Origin: Sphingobacterium sp. SYP-B4668
GTDB lineage: Bacteria > Bacteroidota > Bacteroidia > Sphingobacteriales > Sphingobacteriaceae
Reading direction: 5' to 3'
DNA length: 64,000 bases
NCBI RefSeq assembly: GCF_027627455.1
Contig: NZ_CP115483.1
Location: forward strand, 124,001 to 188,000
The notes beneath the pieces were generated by a model that was not told where the DNA came from, did not search any database, and was given only the letters and a program-made list of their open reading frames with translations. Below, in pieces: positions 18,990 to 27,727 of the stretch (positions within the stretch are counted from its first letter, which is position 1; the number at the start of each line of letters is the position of its first letter). The position numbers and the translations under genes were made by a program.

Positions 18990-19979
18990 ATGAATCATAT
19001 ATTTGAAGACAAGCACCGTTTAGGATTAGGCGGTGTAGCTATTGGGACTGGATTTGATGCGTTGTCAGATGCGCAGGCTTATCAGGTACTAAGCAAGGCC
19101 TGGGAATTGGGGATACGTTATTATGATACCTCACCGTGGTATGGGCTTACCAAGAGCGAGCATCGATTTGGCGAATTTCTCCAACAGCGTGAGCGCTCGG
19201 AATATGTACTTTCCAGCAAAATTGGACGCCTGTTCGAGCCGGTAGCAGTTTCCGCTGTCCCCCCCACCATGTGGAAGGCACCACTAGCCTTTGATTTTCA
19301 ACATGATTATACAGCCGATGGTACCAAACGATCTATTGACGAAAGTTTGCAACGCATGGGTGTCGACTATTTGGATGTGGTATTCGTCCACGATCTATCC
19401 GAGGACCAAGTTGGCGACCGATATCCCTATTTTTTTAAACAAGCGGAACAGGGAGCCTTCAAGGTGCTCTCTGATTATCGCGAGCAAGGAATTATCAAAG
19501 GTTGGGGCTTGGGTGTCAATACTATTGAGCCCATTCTGGAATGTCTTGAAGTCGCCGACCCAGACGTCTGTCTCTCGGCGACCCAATATTCTATCTTAGC
19601 GCACGAGGATGCGGTGGACCGTCTCTTGCCAGCTGTTCAAAAACGAGGGGTCAAACTGGTCTCTGGAGCAGGGTATAATTCGGGCTTTATCGCTGGCAGG
19701 AATCGGTACAATTACAAACCCCATATCCCCAAAGGAATGGTTGCCAAGCGAGACCGTATCGCGGAGATTGCAGGGCGTTACGACGTAGATATCATTGCCC
19801 TTGCCCTACACTTTATATTGGCTTCGGATATCTTTGCAGCTATTGTCCCCGGTGCCAGTACAGCCGAGCAGGTTGCAGATAATGTAAGGGCACTCCGTAC
19901 GCCGATTCCGCTTGACCTTTGGCACGAACTAAAAGAAGAGGGGCTCATCTATTCACAAGCCCCAGTTCCTCTTTATTAG
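18990..19979 (+). CDS. Aldo/keto reductase (aldose 1-dehydrogenase type)
   Basis: A 329-aa TIM-barrel NAD(P)-dependent oxidoreductase. The catalytic tetrad is visible: Asp46 and Tyr51 in YYDTSPWYG, Lys77 in SSKIG and His134 in VFVHD. The sequence is nearest to the D-threo-aldose 1-dehydrogenase/L-fucose dehydrogenase/pyridoxal 4-dehydrogenase group, with the C-terminal IVPGASTAEQV typical of it. The substrate is inferred only. Its stop overlaps the end of the opposing baeRF gene by 4 bases. Confidence 0.85.
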   Translation: MNHIFEDKHRLGLGGVAIGTGFDALSDAQAYQVLSKAWELGIRYYDTSPWYGLTKSEHRFGEFLQQRERSEYVLSSKIGRLFEPVAVSAVPPTMWKAPLAFDFQHDYTADGTKRSIDESLQRMGVDYLDVVFVHDLSEDQVGDRYPYFFKQAEQGAFKVLSDYREQGIIKGWGLGVNTIEPILECLEVADPDVCLSATQYSILAHEDAVDRLLPAVQKRGVKLVSGAGYNSGFIAGRNRYNYKPHIPKGMVAKRDRIAEIAGRYDVDIIALALHFILASDIFAAIVPGASTAEQVADNVRALRTPIPLDLWHELKEEGLIYSQAPVPLY

Positions 19980-21118
19980 AAGCGATTGATAGAGACCGCC
20001 CCGGTATCGTGGGGCATCTCTTCCTTCGTCAGTAAGAGTACATTGCCCGCTTTTTCGACCACCAAAGCTGCCAAATCATCCAATATATCATCAGTCCCTT
20101 CACGGCTTGTATCGATACGGCGCTCCTCTGCCAGTATCCTACCGGGTATGATTTTATCCTCTTCGATTAAAAGTGTCTCTATTTTTCCATCTAGCGCATC
20201 CTCTACTACTTCTTTTAGCTTCCAATGGCTTCTCCCATATTGCTCGGCAGCCTGTTGGCGTTCGAGCGTATCGGATATCAATTTTTGTTGTATCGGCGTT
20301 ATAATGTCGCACGCCAACTCTTTCAGTCTCTCTGGAGACAAATCTGCCGCATTTTGGGTAATACCCTTATTGATGAGTAGCGGGTTTTTACTGCTTTTTC
20401 TAAAGAGAGTTTGGTGCTCCGGGAGTGAGGCTAAGATGAGCGGTAGATTACTCGGTTTTGAAAAGTGTTCGTATACAGCTTTATCCACGACTCTAAAAAA
20501 ACGTTCGGCATCGTTTTGCTGTTCACTGCTTTTCTCCAAATAGCCATGTACCACATTGCCCGTGCCTTGATTAGCCTGTTTGCGGGAACCATTTCCTGTA
20601 GAAAATGCCGTATTGAGGTGGTTGTCTGTCAATTCACTCCCTAGCGCTTCTACCATCGTAAGCGGTACTTTCCCTGCGAGTTCGATAGGCTTGAGATAGT
20701 GACAGTCGCCTTCAAAAAGGGCCACATCATTTTGATTTACCACTAATAATTGGAAAGCTATGTTTTCTTGAATATAACGATATAAAGGCTTGACGTGAAA
20801 ATTGTCTGCCACTATTGCCAAGGAAGGTACTTCGACCGGCAAGCTAAAGATTTTAAAAATACTGGAGTTTAAAAAGATAGCAAGGCCACTGTCCTGATAA
20901 TTCCAAAAGTCTCGATCTTCCTGTAATTTTTCAAGTGGAGCGAGCATTTCTGCGTGGTGGGCGAGGGCATTTTTTAGATCCTTTACCAAATTTTTGAAGG
21001 TCAATGGGTCGACGGCTTTTTCAGGATGCATTCGGTGTGTTGGCATCAATAAAGACACACAGGGATATTCTTGATGTTGCGCTAATTCGTGTAGCGTTTC
21101 TCTATTTAAAGTATCCAT
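19976..21118 (-). CDS. Bacterial archaeo-eukaryotic release factor-like protein, family 3 (baeRF3)
   Basis: A 380-aa protein resembling the baeRF family 3: an N-terminal Sm-like part with the opening CVSLLMPTHRMHPEKAVDPLTFKNL (partly), a central eRF1-like part (about 130-260) and a C-terminal peptidyl-tRNA-hydrolase/L7Ae-like part with IIPGRILAEERRID. The family was proposed from sequence analysis to act in ribosome rescue or stress control of translation; no activity is shown here. It is divergent from SulP, sharing a region with an AACACGTATT site. Confidence 0.75.
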   Translation of the reverse strand: MDTLNRETLHELAQHQEYPCVSLLMPTHRMHPEKAVDPLTFKNLVKDLKNALAHHAEMLAPLEKLQEDRDFWNYQDSGLAIFLNSSIFKIFSLPVEVPSLAIVADNFHVKPLYRYIQENIAFQLLVVNQNDVALFEGDCHYLKPIELAGKVPLTMVEALGSELTDNHLNTAFSTGNGSRKQANQGTGNVVHGYLEKSSEQQNDAERFFRVVDKAVYEHFSKPSNLPLILASLPEHQTLFRKSSKNPLLINKGITQNAADLSPERLKELACDIITPIQQKLISDTLERQQAAEQYGRSHWKLKEVVEDALDGKIETLLIEEDKIIPGRILAEERRIDTSREGTDDILDDLAALVVEKAGNVLLLTKEEMPHDTGAVSINRF

Positions 21119-21237
21119 ATTCTATTTTTTTGGTTCGATATTCTATTTTTTTAAGGTGTAATAGGTAGAGGCACCCTCTATATATTTAACCTATGGAATC
21201 TATGCTTTGTTTACAAATAGGGTATTTGCCGGGGGAT

Positions 21238-21247
21238 AACACGTATT
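21238..21247. promoter_or_regulatory. AACACGTATT site between baeRF3 and SulP
   Basis: An exact 10-mer copy, 58 bases before the SulP start and about 120 bases before baeRF3, so it could serve either gene. Confidence 0.5.
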
Positions 21248-21290
21248 TTTCTGTCCAAGGTTCCATAGTTTATTTTTGCGTGGAAGCACC

Positions 21291-21298
21291 TATATTTG
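21291..21298 (+). promoter_or_regulatory. -7 promoter element for SulP, suggesting a leaderless mRNA
   Basis: TATATTTG matches TAnnTTTG and ends 6 bases before the ATG at 21305. A transcript would start at or beside the start codon. Confidence 0.45.
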
Positions 21299-21304
21299 TA
21301 TACA

Positions 21305-22837
21305 ATGGATACCTTTTCTAAATGGTTTGATTTCAAACAAAAAGTAAACTACAGGACCGAAGTGTTGGCTGGGTTGACCGTCGCGATGACAATGATTCCG
21401 GAATCACTTTCTTTTGCGATTCTAGCAGGCCTTAGCCCCTTGACAGGTCTCTATGCTGCATTTTTGATGGGGTTGGTCACGGCGATATTAGGAGGACGAC
21501 CAGGAATGGTATCAGGCGGGGCTGGTGCTACCATCGTAGTTCTCATGGCCCTTTCGGCCACACACGGGGTACAATATCTATTTGCCGCCATCATCTTAGC
21601 AGGGGTCCTGCAATTTCTAGTCGGGTTATTTCGATGGGGCAAATTTGTACGTCTCATTCCTCAACCCGTGATGTATGGTTTTTTGAATGGCCTTGCTATC
21701 ATTATCTTTATGGCGCAAATTCACCAATTTAAGATTGTAGAAAATGGTGTCAGCCAGTGGCTATCGGGCACCCCATTGTATATCATGTTAGCGCTCACCT
21801 TACTCACTATGGCTATCGTTTATTTCTTTCCGCGATTGACCAAGGCCGTCCCTGCTTCCTTAGTCGCCATTCTCATTGTTTTTATGATTGTGTTACTGGG
21901 CGGAGTGGAGACGAAGACCGTGGCCAGTATTGCATCTGTAAGCGGATCCTTACCGTCTTTTCATATACCGCTTGTCCCTTTTAACTGGGACACCTTGCAG
22001 CTTATTTTTCCTTATGCACTAGTCATGGCAGGTGTAGGACTCATCGAGTCCCTGTTGACGCTGTCCATGGTTGATGAGATTACAGCTACCAAAGGCAATT
22101 CCAATCGCGAGGCGATGGCCCAAGGTACCGCCAATGTGGTGAATGGTTTTTTCGGGGGAATGGGAGGCTGTGCTATGGTTGCACAGACATTGGTCAACCT
22201 GAATGCAGGCTCTAGGGCTCGACTCTCTGCCATTATTGGTGCCGTGACCATATTGGTCATCATCTTGGTGGGAAGCCCCATCATCGAACGGATTCCTATG
22301 GCCGCATTAGTCGGTGTGATGGTAATGGTCGCCATCGGGACATTTCAGTGGGTATCTGTACGTATTATCAATAAGATGCCCCGTTCAGATATTTTTGTTG
22401 GCATTCTTGTCGCTGCTATAACCGTTCTCTTGCACAATCTTGCGCTAGCCGTTTTGGTCGGAGTTGTTATTTCGGCATTAGTATTTGCTTGGGACAATGC
22501 GAAGCGTATCCGGACACGCAAGACAATAGATCCAATGGGAAATAAAGTCTATGAAGTATATGGCCCCCTTTTTTTTGGTTCGGCCGATCATTTCATGGAA
22601 AAATTTAATCCACAGGAAGATTCCGCTCGCATTATTATTGATTTTAAGGAAAGCAGGGTCGTAGATATGACTGCTATCGATACTTTACATAAACTCACGG
22701 CCAAATATGCTGCCCAAGGCAAGCAGGTGGTATTAAGACATCTCAGCGAAGATTGCCGTCGTCTATTGGCCAATGCCTCAGGTATAATCGAAGTAAATGT
22801 CGAAGACGATCCTACTTATAAGGTGATGCCCGAGTAG
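21305..22837 (+). CDS. SulP-family anion transporter with STAS domain
   Basis: A 510-aa protein. The membrane part (about 15-400) has the SulP signature MIPESLSFAILAGLSPLTGLYAAF and VSGGAGATIVV with about 11-12 helices. The C-terminal STAS domain (about 420-505) includes IIIDFKESRVVDMTAIDTL. Family members carry sulfate, bicarbonate or dicarboxylates. No carbonic anhydrase or sulfur gene is adjacent, so the anion is unknown. The frame extends to a TTG at 21296, but the ATG at 21305 is preferred. Confidence 0.9.
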   Translation: MDTFSKWFDFKQKVNYRTEVLAGLTVAMTMIPESLSFAILAGLSPLTGLYAAFLMGLVTAILGGRPGMVSGGAGATIVVLMALSATHGVQYLFAAIILAGVLQFLVGLFRWGKFVRLIPQPVMYGFLNGLAIIIFMAQIHQFKIVENGVSQWLSGTPLYIMLALTLLTMAIVYFFPRLTKAVPASLVAILIVFMIVLLGGVETKTVASIASVSGSLPSFHIPLVPFNWDTLQLIFPYALVMAGVGLIESLLTLSMVDEITATKGNSNREAMAQGTANVVNGFFGGMGGCAMVAQTLVNLNAGSRARLSAIIGAVTILVIILVGSPIIERIPMAALVGVMVMVAIGTFQWVSVRIINKMPRSDIFVGILVAAITVLLHNLALAVLVGVVISALVFAWDNAKRIRTRKTIDPMGNKVYEVYGPLFFGSADHFMEKFNPQEDSARIIIDFKESRVVDMTAIDTLHKLTAKYAAQGKQVVLRHLSEDCRRLLANASGIIEVNVEDDPTYKVMPE

Positions 22838-22908
22838 CCGACAGATGATTTTTTGAATGCCCGATTTTATTAATTTTATAGTCGTACATCTTTATAATAT
22901 TGACTACT

Positions 22909-23418
22909 ATGTTCACAGCGACCATCGATAAGATTGGAATCAATCCCTTTGTTTTTGTGCCAGACGAGCTTGTCGCGGATTTGACTAGGCAAGCCGGGCA
23001 GCATAAAGGAAAGATTCGAGTAATCTTGTTTATTGATGGAAAAGAATTCAGACAGACATTGGTCAAATATGCAGGTTACTGGCGTCTATATGTCAATGGA
23101 CCTATGCTTAAGTCTACTGGCAAACAGGTTGGGGATGCCGCTACATTTGCTTTGTTTTACGACGACCAGCCTACTATATTTCCCATGCATCCCTTGCTGT
23201 CCCAAGCGCTTGAACAGCAACAAGATGCACAGCGTGTCTTTGATTCGCTTGCCCCATCGCTGAGATTAGAGATTGCTCGATACATTTCTTCATTAAAGAC
23301 AGAGACCAGTATCCACCGAAATGTGGAGCGTGCTATTCAGTTTTTATTAGGGAAGGAGCGATTCATAGGACGAGATCCAATAAGACCTATTTCCGATGAC
23401 ACTGATTTAAACGTATAG
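22909..23418 (+). CDS. DUF1905/YdeI-like protein
   Basis: A 169-aa protein. Residues 1-95 match DUF1905: a small beta domain with FTATIDKIG, FVFVPDEL and GYWRLYVNGPMLK. The C-terminal part (LEQQQDAQRVFDSLAPSLRLEIARYISSLKT) is the YdeI/OmdA helical region, linked in other bacteria to resistance to cationic peptides. The frame runs from a TTG at 22900; the ATG at 22909 is preferred. Starts 71 bases after SulP, so a shared transcript is possible. Confidence 0.75.
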   Translation: MFTATIDKIGINPFVFVPDELVADLTRQAGQHKGKIRVILFIDGKEFRQTLVKYAGYWRLYVNGPMLKSTGKQVGDAATFALFYDDQPTIFPMHPLLSQALEQQQDAQRVFDSLAPSLRLEIARYISSLKTETSIHRNVERAIQFLLGKERFIGRDPIRPISDDTDLNV

Positions 23419-23442
23419 TTTCCTCCTCAGCAAGGGAGGAAA
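23419..23442. repeat. Hairpin directly after the DUF1905 stop codon
   Basis: TTTCCTCC / GGAGGAAA (8 bp, 8-base loop). The right arm contains the Shine-Dalgarno-like GGAGGA, so folding would hide it. No T tract follows. Confidence 0.5.
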
Positions 23443-23569
23443 ATTATGTTGATGAAACCGAGCCCTATGTGGCGAGCTCTCATCAGCCGACTAGGAAAAT
23501 TATGTTGATGAAACCGAGCCCTATGTGGCGAGCTCTCATCAGCCGACTAGGAAAATTATGTTGATGAAA
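23437..23569 (+). repeat. 56-bp tandem direct repeat, 2.4 copies
   Basis: Two identical 56-bp units start at 23437 and 23493, with a 21-bp partial third copy at 23549. Each full unit can fold (GTTGATGA with TCATCAGC, and GAGC with GCTC). Each unit also contains an ATG that opens a frame of about 20 codons ending in the next unit; because 56 is not a multiple of 3, the frame changes from unit to unit. It lies just before csbD. Confidence 0.9.
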
Positions 23570-23645
23570 AACAAATCGCGCTTTCAGCTGTTCTTTATAT
23601 ACAATATCATTTACGAACATTAACAATTAAAAAGGAGGAATTATT

Positions 23646-23831
23646 ATGAGTGAGTTAACTTGGAAAGGTCGTTGGAATGAGTTAAAAGGTAAGGTAAAAC
23701 AGTCTTATGCTGATTTGACAGACGATGATTTACTATACGCAGAAGGTAAGGAAGACGAATTGTTGGGACGCCTTCAAAAGAAAACCGGCAAGACCAAAGA
23801 CGAAGTGGAAAATTGGTTGAATAAACTATAG
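23646..23831 (+). CDS. CsbD-like stress protein
   Basis: A 61-aa CsbD family protein with the hallmark [24 protein letters not shown] and [26 protein letters not shown]. The family is a small, acidic, cytoplasmic helical bundle. It is controlled by sigma B in Bacillus and is common in stress regulons; its molecular job is unknown. The start has an unusually strong AAAAAGGAGG site for this genome, suggesting high expression. Preceded by a 56-bp repeat array and followed by a terminator, so it is a single-gene unit. Confidence 0.92.
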   Translation: MSELTWKGRWNELKGKVKQSYADLTDDDLLYAEGKEDELLGRLQKKTGKTKDEVENWLNKL

Positions 23832-23854
23832 TACATATCTTTCTTATAGTGAGA

Positions 23855-23886
23855 AGGTGAGATTTAAGTAAATCTCACCTTTTTTT
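23855..23886 (+). terminator. Rho-independent terminator after csbD
   Basis: Perfect 11-bp stem AGGTGAGATTT / AAATCTCACCT with a 4-base loop, then six T. Confidence 0.92.
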
Positions 23887-24000
23887 GTGTCAAGTAACTT
23901 ACCCCTTTCCTTAATATGCCACGAACTTTTTGACCCTATCCTTGTTGTTTATATAGGGTACAATAGCTCAGTCGAGTTTCCACACGTTAAAGTCTATAAA

Positions 24001-24960
24001 ATGATGGAAGATAAAAAGAAAGGATTTGTTAAGAAAAATGTTGGCATACTCAAAGCCACAGGACTAGGCTTTATGAACGAAGACTGTCTTAAATATAGTG
24101 CTTCATTAGCTTACTATACTATTTTCTCCATAGGGCCTATATTGGTGTTGATGATCTCCCTTGCCGGAATATTTTTTGGGGAGGACGCAATACAGGGTAA
24201 GGTTTTTTCGGAGATGAAAGGGCTGGTCGGACCAAGTGCTGCAAGGCAGATTCAAGAAGTCATCATGAATCTTAAGCTTTCTGGTAAATCGAATTTGGCT
24301 CTCGTGGTCAGTATTGTGACCCTTTTAATTGGAGCGACCACAGTATTTGGCGATATTCAAAATTCCATCAATAGGATTTGGCACGTACGCGCCAAGCCAA
24401 AGAGAGGATGGGTGAAACTTATTACCGACCGTTTGCTCTCCTCTTCACTGGTCATCAGTTTAGGTTTTCTATTAATGGTTACCTTGGTTGTCAATGGTAT
24501 CATCTTAGCATTTACTGAAAAACTACAAGTGTATTTTCCAGATACCACAGTTGTATTATTGGACGTTATTAACTTCGCCCTAAGCTTTAGTGTCATTTTC
24601 ATCCTCTTCAGCATTATATTTCGCACGCTTCCAGATGTCAAGATTGCTTGGAAGACTGTAAGGTCAGGCGCTTTTTTTACAGCAATTTTATTTGTGATTG
24701 GCCGTTTCGGTATTGGGTTTTACTTACAGACATCAGGTACCGAGTCTACTTATGGTGCAGCTGGCGCTCTTGTCTTGATTTTGCTGTGGGTATACTATAC
24801 CGCAGCAATCCTTTATTTTGGGGCTGTGTATACTCGGGAATACGCTCTTGCTAATGGCATCCCTATAAAACCAGCAGACTACGCCGTATATGTGGAGGAG
24901 AAAGAACGTGAAAGGGAAGTGAAAGAAATACCTATCGCTCCCAAAAACACCTCGGTATGA
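24001..24960 (+). CDS. YihY/BrkB-family membrane protein
   Basis: A 319-aa inner-membrane protein with about six helices. Family marks include LKYSASLAYYTIFSIGPILVLMISLAG near the start, and the last helices WVYYTAAILYFGAVYTREYA. YihY was once called RNase BN in error; its real function is unclear. The frame is open from 23887, overlapping the csbD terminator, so the double ATG at 24001/24004 after a long non-family stretch is taken as the start. Confidence 0.87.
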   Translation: MMEDKKKGFVKKNVGILKATGLGFMNEDCLKYSASLAYYTIFSIGPILVLMISLAGIFFGEDAIQGKVFSEMKGLVGPSAARQIQEVIMNLKLSGKSNLALVVSIVTLLIGATTVFGDIQNSINRIWHVRAKPKRGWVKLITDRLLSSSLVISLGFLLMVTLVVNGIILAFTEKLQVYFPDTTVVLLDVINFALSFSVIFILFSIIFRTLPDVKIAWKTVRSGAFFTAILFVIGRFGIGFYLQTSGTESTYGAAGALVLILLWVYYTAAILYFGAVYTREYALANGIPIKPADYAVYVEEKEREREVKEIPIAPKNTSV

Positions 24961-25128
24961 AGTTTGAAAAATCATCGATCTTGATTTGAAGACTGTTAAA
25001 CTTCCTGACCTATCATCCCTTGCAAAAGCGTAGAACAGGTTGTTCAGAAAGTACTTGAATGGAATATTTATCCGCTGATAGCGAAAACAATTTAAGGAAT
25101 AATCCCGTTTAAAAAGAAAATAGAGCCT

Positions 25129-26589
25129 ATGTCCCTCAACGTTATCCGCAAAGAAATTTATTTTAGACCTGATTCGAGACGCGTATTAGCACGATACTTT
25201 AACATCAGTGTGGCCAGGTCTATCAAGATTGTAAGGCGCGTCTTGCAGATGAGTAAACAACAAAAGACCGACACGCTCAATCAAGTGTTGCGCAACTTTT
25301 CCAAGCGTCATCGCAGTGTAGTCAGTATTTTGGAAAAGAATTATAAAAGAACGGAATCCATCTTAAAGGAGATGGATGTTAAAGCCGAAGATGTTTCCTA
25401 CAAGGACAAGTTGCTGATTGGCGCTTATTTTACAATGGAGTATTCCATCGAAGCAGCGGCTTTTTTTAATCCCTCGGTTGTGATAGCTCCCGATCAGACC
25501 CAACTGCGCGAAGGAGAGAAACGTATTATTTTGAGCTTTAGAGCCACCGGTGAGGGACATGTGTCATCCATTGTATTTCGGTCGGCAATCATCGATCAGG
25601 ATCTCAATATCCATTTGGATGAGGTTGGCAAATTATTGGAAAGGCCTAAATTATTCAAAAGTCATCGGTATCAAAAGAGCGAATTTATAGAAAAGCTGTT
25701 GCAAATGCATGATCCCGAAGAGAAGGTGTTGGACATTATCGAAGCTAAATTGGCTGATTCCTTCACTTATGAGGAGTTGCGGAGATACGTGGTGGAGATG
25801 CAACAGGAAAATGAGCTGAGCTTGGATAGTAAGACATTGATGTCGCAAATCATGTGGTTGGCGTCCTCTCACTATGAAATGACCTACTCCCTAGACACCT
25901 CTATTTCCGAACGGGTCATTTTTCCCATTACCGATACCGAAAAGAATGGAATTGAGGATGCGCGCTTTGTATGTTTTGAAGGGGAGAGGGGGCGAGTGAC
26001 CTATTACGCGACATATACCGCCTATGATGGTTTCACTATTTTGCCTAAACTCATGTCTACTCGTGACTTTATCCACTTTAAGGTTCAGCCTATTAATGGG
26101 AAGATTGCCAACAAAGGAGCAGCACTTTTTCCCCGCAAGATCAATGGCAAATATGCCATGTTGTGTAGAGTAGATGGCGAAAATAATTATATTGCCTTTT
26201 CCGAGGATATCATCAATTGGCAACAGGATATTACATTGCTTAAAGAGCCCGAATATCCATGGGAGTATGTGCAATTAGGGAACTGTGGGTCTCCGATCGA
26301 AACCCCTGAAGGCTGGCTGGTGTTGACACATGGTGTGGGGCCTATGCGCGAGTATACGCTCGGAGCAATTCTACTGGATTTGGAAGACCCTACCAAAGTG
26401 ATAGGCAGGCTAAAAGAACCTTTATTGCATCCCAATGCGGAGGAACGTGAGGGATATGTCCCCAATGTCGTTTATTCCTGTGGACAGATCATACACAATG
26501 ATTATTTGATTATTCCATACGCTATGTCTGATTATGCTTCCACTTACGCAGTCATAAAGTTGAAAGATTTGCTAAGTGCTCTTACGTAG
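25129..26589 (+). CDS. Glycoside hydrolase family 130 protein (mannoside phosphorylase-like)
   Basis: A 486-aa protein. The C-terminal two-thirds form a five-bladed propeller of the GH130 type; the key motif GIEDARF contains the likely catalytic Asp277. Later blades show FPRKINGKYAML, GNCGSPIETPEGWLVLTHG and YVPNVVYSCG. An N-terminal helical part of about 180 residues is longer than in classic mannosylglucose phosphorylases. GH130 enzymes cleave beta-mannosides by phosphorolysis or hydrolysis. No signal peptide, so it acts in the cytoplasm. Convergent (5-base gap) with the toroid and GT4 genes, which look like partners. Confidence 0.85.
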   Translation: MSLNVIRKEIYFRPDSRRVLARYFNISVARSIKIVRRVLQMSKQQKTDTLNQVLRNFSKRHRSVVSILEKNYKRTESILKEMDVKAEDVSYKDKLLIGAYFTMEYSIEAAAFFNPSVVIAPDQTQLREGEKRIILSFRATGEGHVSSIVFRSAIIDQDLNIHLDEVGKLLERPKLFKSHRYQKSEFIEKLLQMHDPEEKVLDIIEAKLADSFTYEELRRYVVEMQQENELSLDSKTLMSQIMWLASSHYEMTYSLDTSISERVIFPITDTEKNGIEDARFVCFEGERGRVTYYATYTAYDGFTILPKLMSTRDFIHFKVQPINGKIANKGAALFPRKINGKYAMLCRVDGENNYIAFSEDIINWQQDITLLKEPEYPWEYVQLGNCGSPIETPEGWLVLTHGVGPMREYTLGAILLDLEDPTKVIGRLKEPLLHPNAEEREGYVPNVVYSCGQIIHNDYLIIPYAMSDYASTYAVIKLKDLLSALT

Positions 26590-26594
26590 TTTTT

Positions 26595-27713
26595 TTATAA
26601 GATTAAGCGGCAAATATCTAGATAGGCCATCCAGAAGCAGATAGTACTTTCTGCACCTTGATTTTGATTGACTCCGTGGCTATCCAATCCATCACGACAG
26701 CCTTTAGATCGGTCATCGTAGACACTCAGTTGAAGCTCATTTTTACCGAAGTACCATTGAAAAGCCGTAAGCATACGCTGCAAATAGCGTTTCTGCTGTG
26801 TGATCTCATATACCTCATGGTAGAGTAAGATTGTGGACGAGACTTCAATGGGTTGTTGACCAAACCGGCTACGGATGCCTCCTTCGGTATACCATGTTTC
26901 ATTTCCGATGGTAGAGAGATAGCCCTGTTCAAAAAGCAAAGAGTCCAAGAATAGAAAGCTCTCCATCCCCACCTCCATCAGGCGTTCGTCTTTCAAGATT
27001 CTAGCTGCACGGAGTGTCCCCAAAGGGAGCAGCGCATTATCGTAGGAGATAACTTTTTCAAACCATGGCCATTCAGGCCCCGAATTTTGATGATACTCAC
27101 TGGCCAAAAAATTGGCCAATGCATGCATCAAATCGCTAATCCGCCTATCTTCGGGGTATCGCTCCATGTATAAGCCCAGCCCCATGAGGGTATATCCTAT
27201 TGCCCGGCTCGATCGCAAATCGCCTGCATGTGGCAAAGCGCGATCGAAAAGTTCTTTTCCCAGTAGCTGCAAGTCCGGATGATGTTTGCCCCTGAGTAAA
27301 TATCCTAATGCCCACATTGTACGTCCGTAGCTATCGTCGGAGCCTCCTGCATCTAAAAAGGAGAGATCAAAGGATAAAAAATTTCTAAACTGCCCACTTT
27401 CTAACTGCATATAGTTAATATATGCGAGGTAAGTCTCGATAAGTTGTCGGCTCTCCTTGGAAGATTCTCGCTCGTAAGCCATTAGTGCCAATAACAGTGC
27501 TCGACAATTATCGTCGAGACAATACCCATGATGATAATTGGGCGTGGTGTAAGTTGCATGTTGGAGGATTCCCACGTGATTTGTCAATCGTTGGATATGC
27601 GCCAAGTCAAAGTCAGGAAGTGCCCGCACCATGTCATCTGCTATTCCATTTGCCACTAGTGTGAGACCCACTCTACCCGCATCCTCCATTAGTTCACGAT
27701 ACTTTGTGCTCAT
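26595..27713 (-). CDS. Putative alpha-toroid (six-hairpin) carbohydrate-active protein
   Basis: A 372-aa soluble protein I cannot assign to a named family. It is rich in paired helices with conserved aromatic and acidic spots: HHGYCLDDNCRALLLAL (about 81-97), YGRTMWALGYLL, SSRAIGYTLMGLGLYM, WPWFEKVISYDNALLPLG and, near the end, SHGVNQNQGAESTICFW. This is the look of an (alpha/alpha)6 barrel such as GH88, GH105 or epimerases. It starts 14 bases after the GT4 gene and is probably co-transcribed with it. A glycan hydrolase, epimerase or phosphorylase role is inferred from context only. Confidence 0.6.
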   Translation of the reverse strand: MSTKYRELMEDAGRVGLTLVANGIADDMVRALPDFDLAHIQRLTNHVGILQHATYTTPNYHHGYCLDDNCRALLLALMAYERESSKESRQLIETYLAYINYMQLESGQFRNFLSFDLSFLDAGGSDDSYGRTMWALGYLLRGKHHPDLQLLGKELFDRALPHAGDLRSSRAIGYTLMGLGLYMERYPEDRRISDLMHALANFLASEYHQNSGPEWPWFEKVISYDNALLPLGTLRAARILKDERLMEVGMESFLFLDSLLFEQGYLSTIGNETWYTEGGIRSRFGQQPIEVSSTILLYHEVYEITQQKRYLQRMLTAFQWYFGKNELQLSVYDDRSKGCRDGLDSHGVNQNQGAESTICFWMAYLDICRLIL

Positions 27714-27727
27714 TTGATTTTATTTTT

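Noticed and set aside
23437..23569. CRISPR-like array
   Set aside because: The repeats are tandem without unique spacers, and no cas gene is near.
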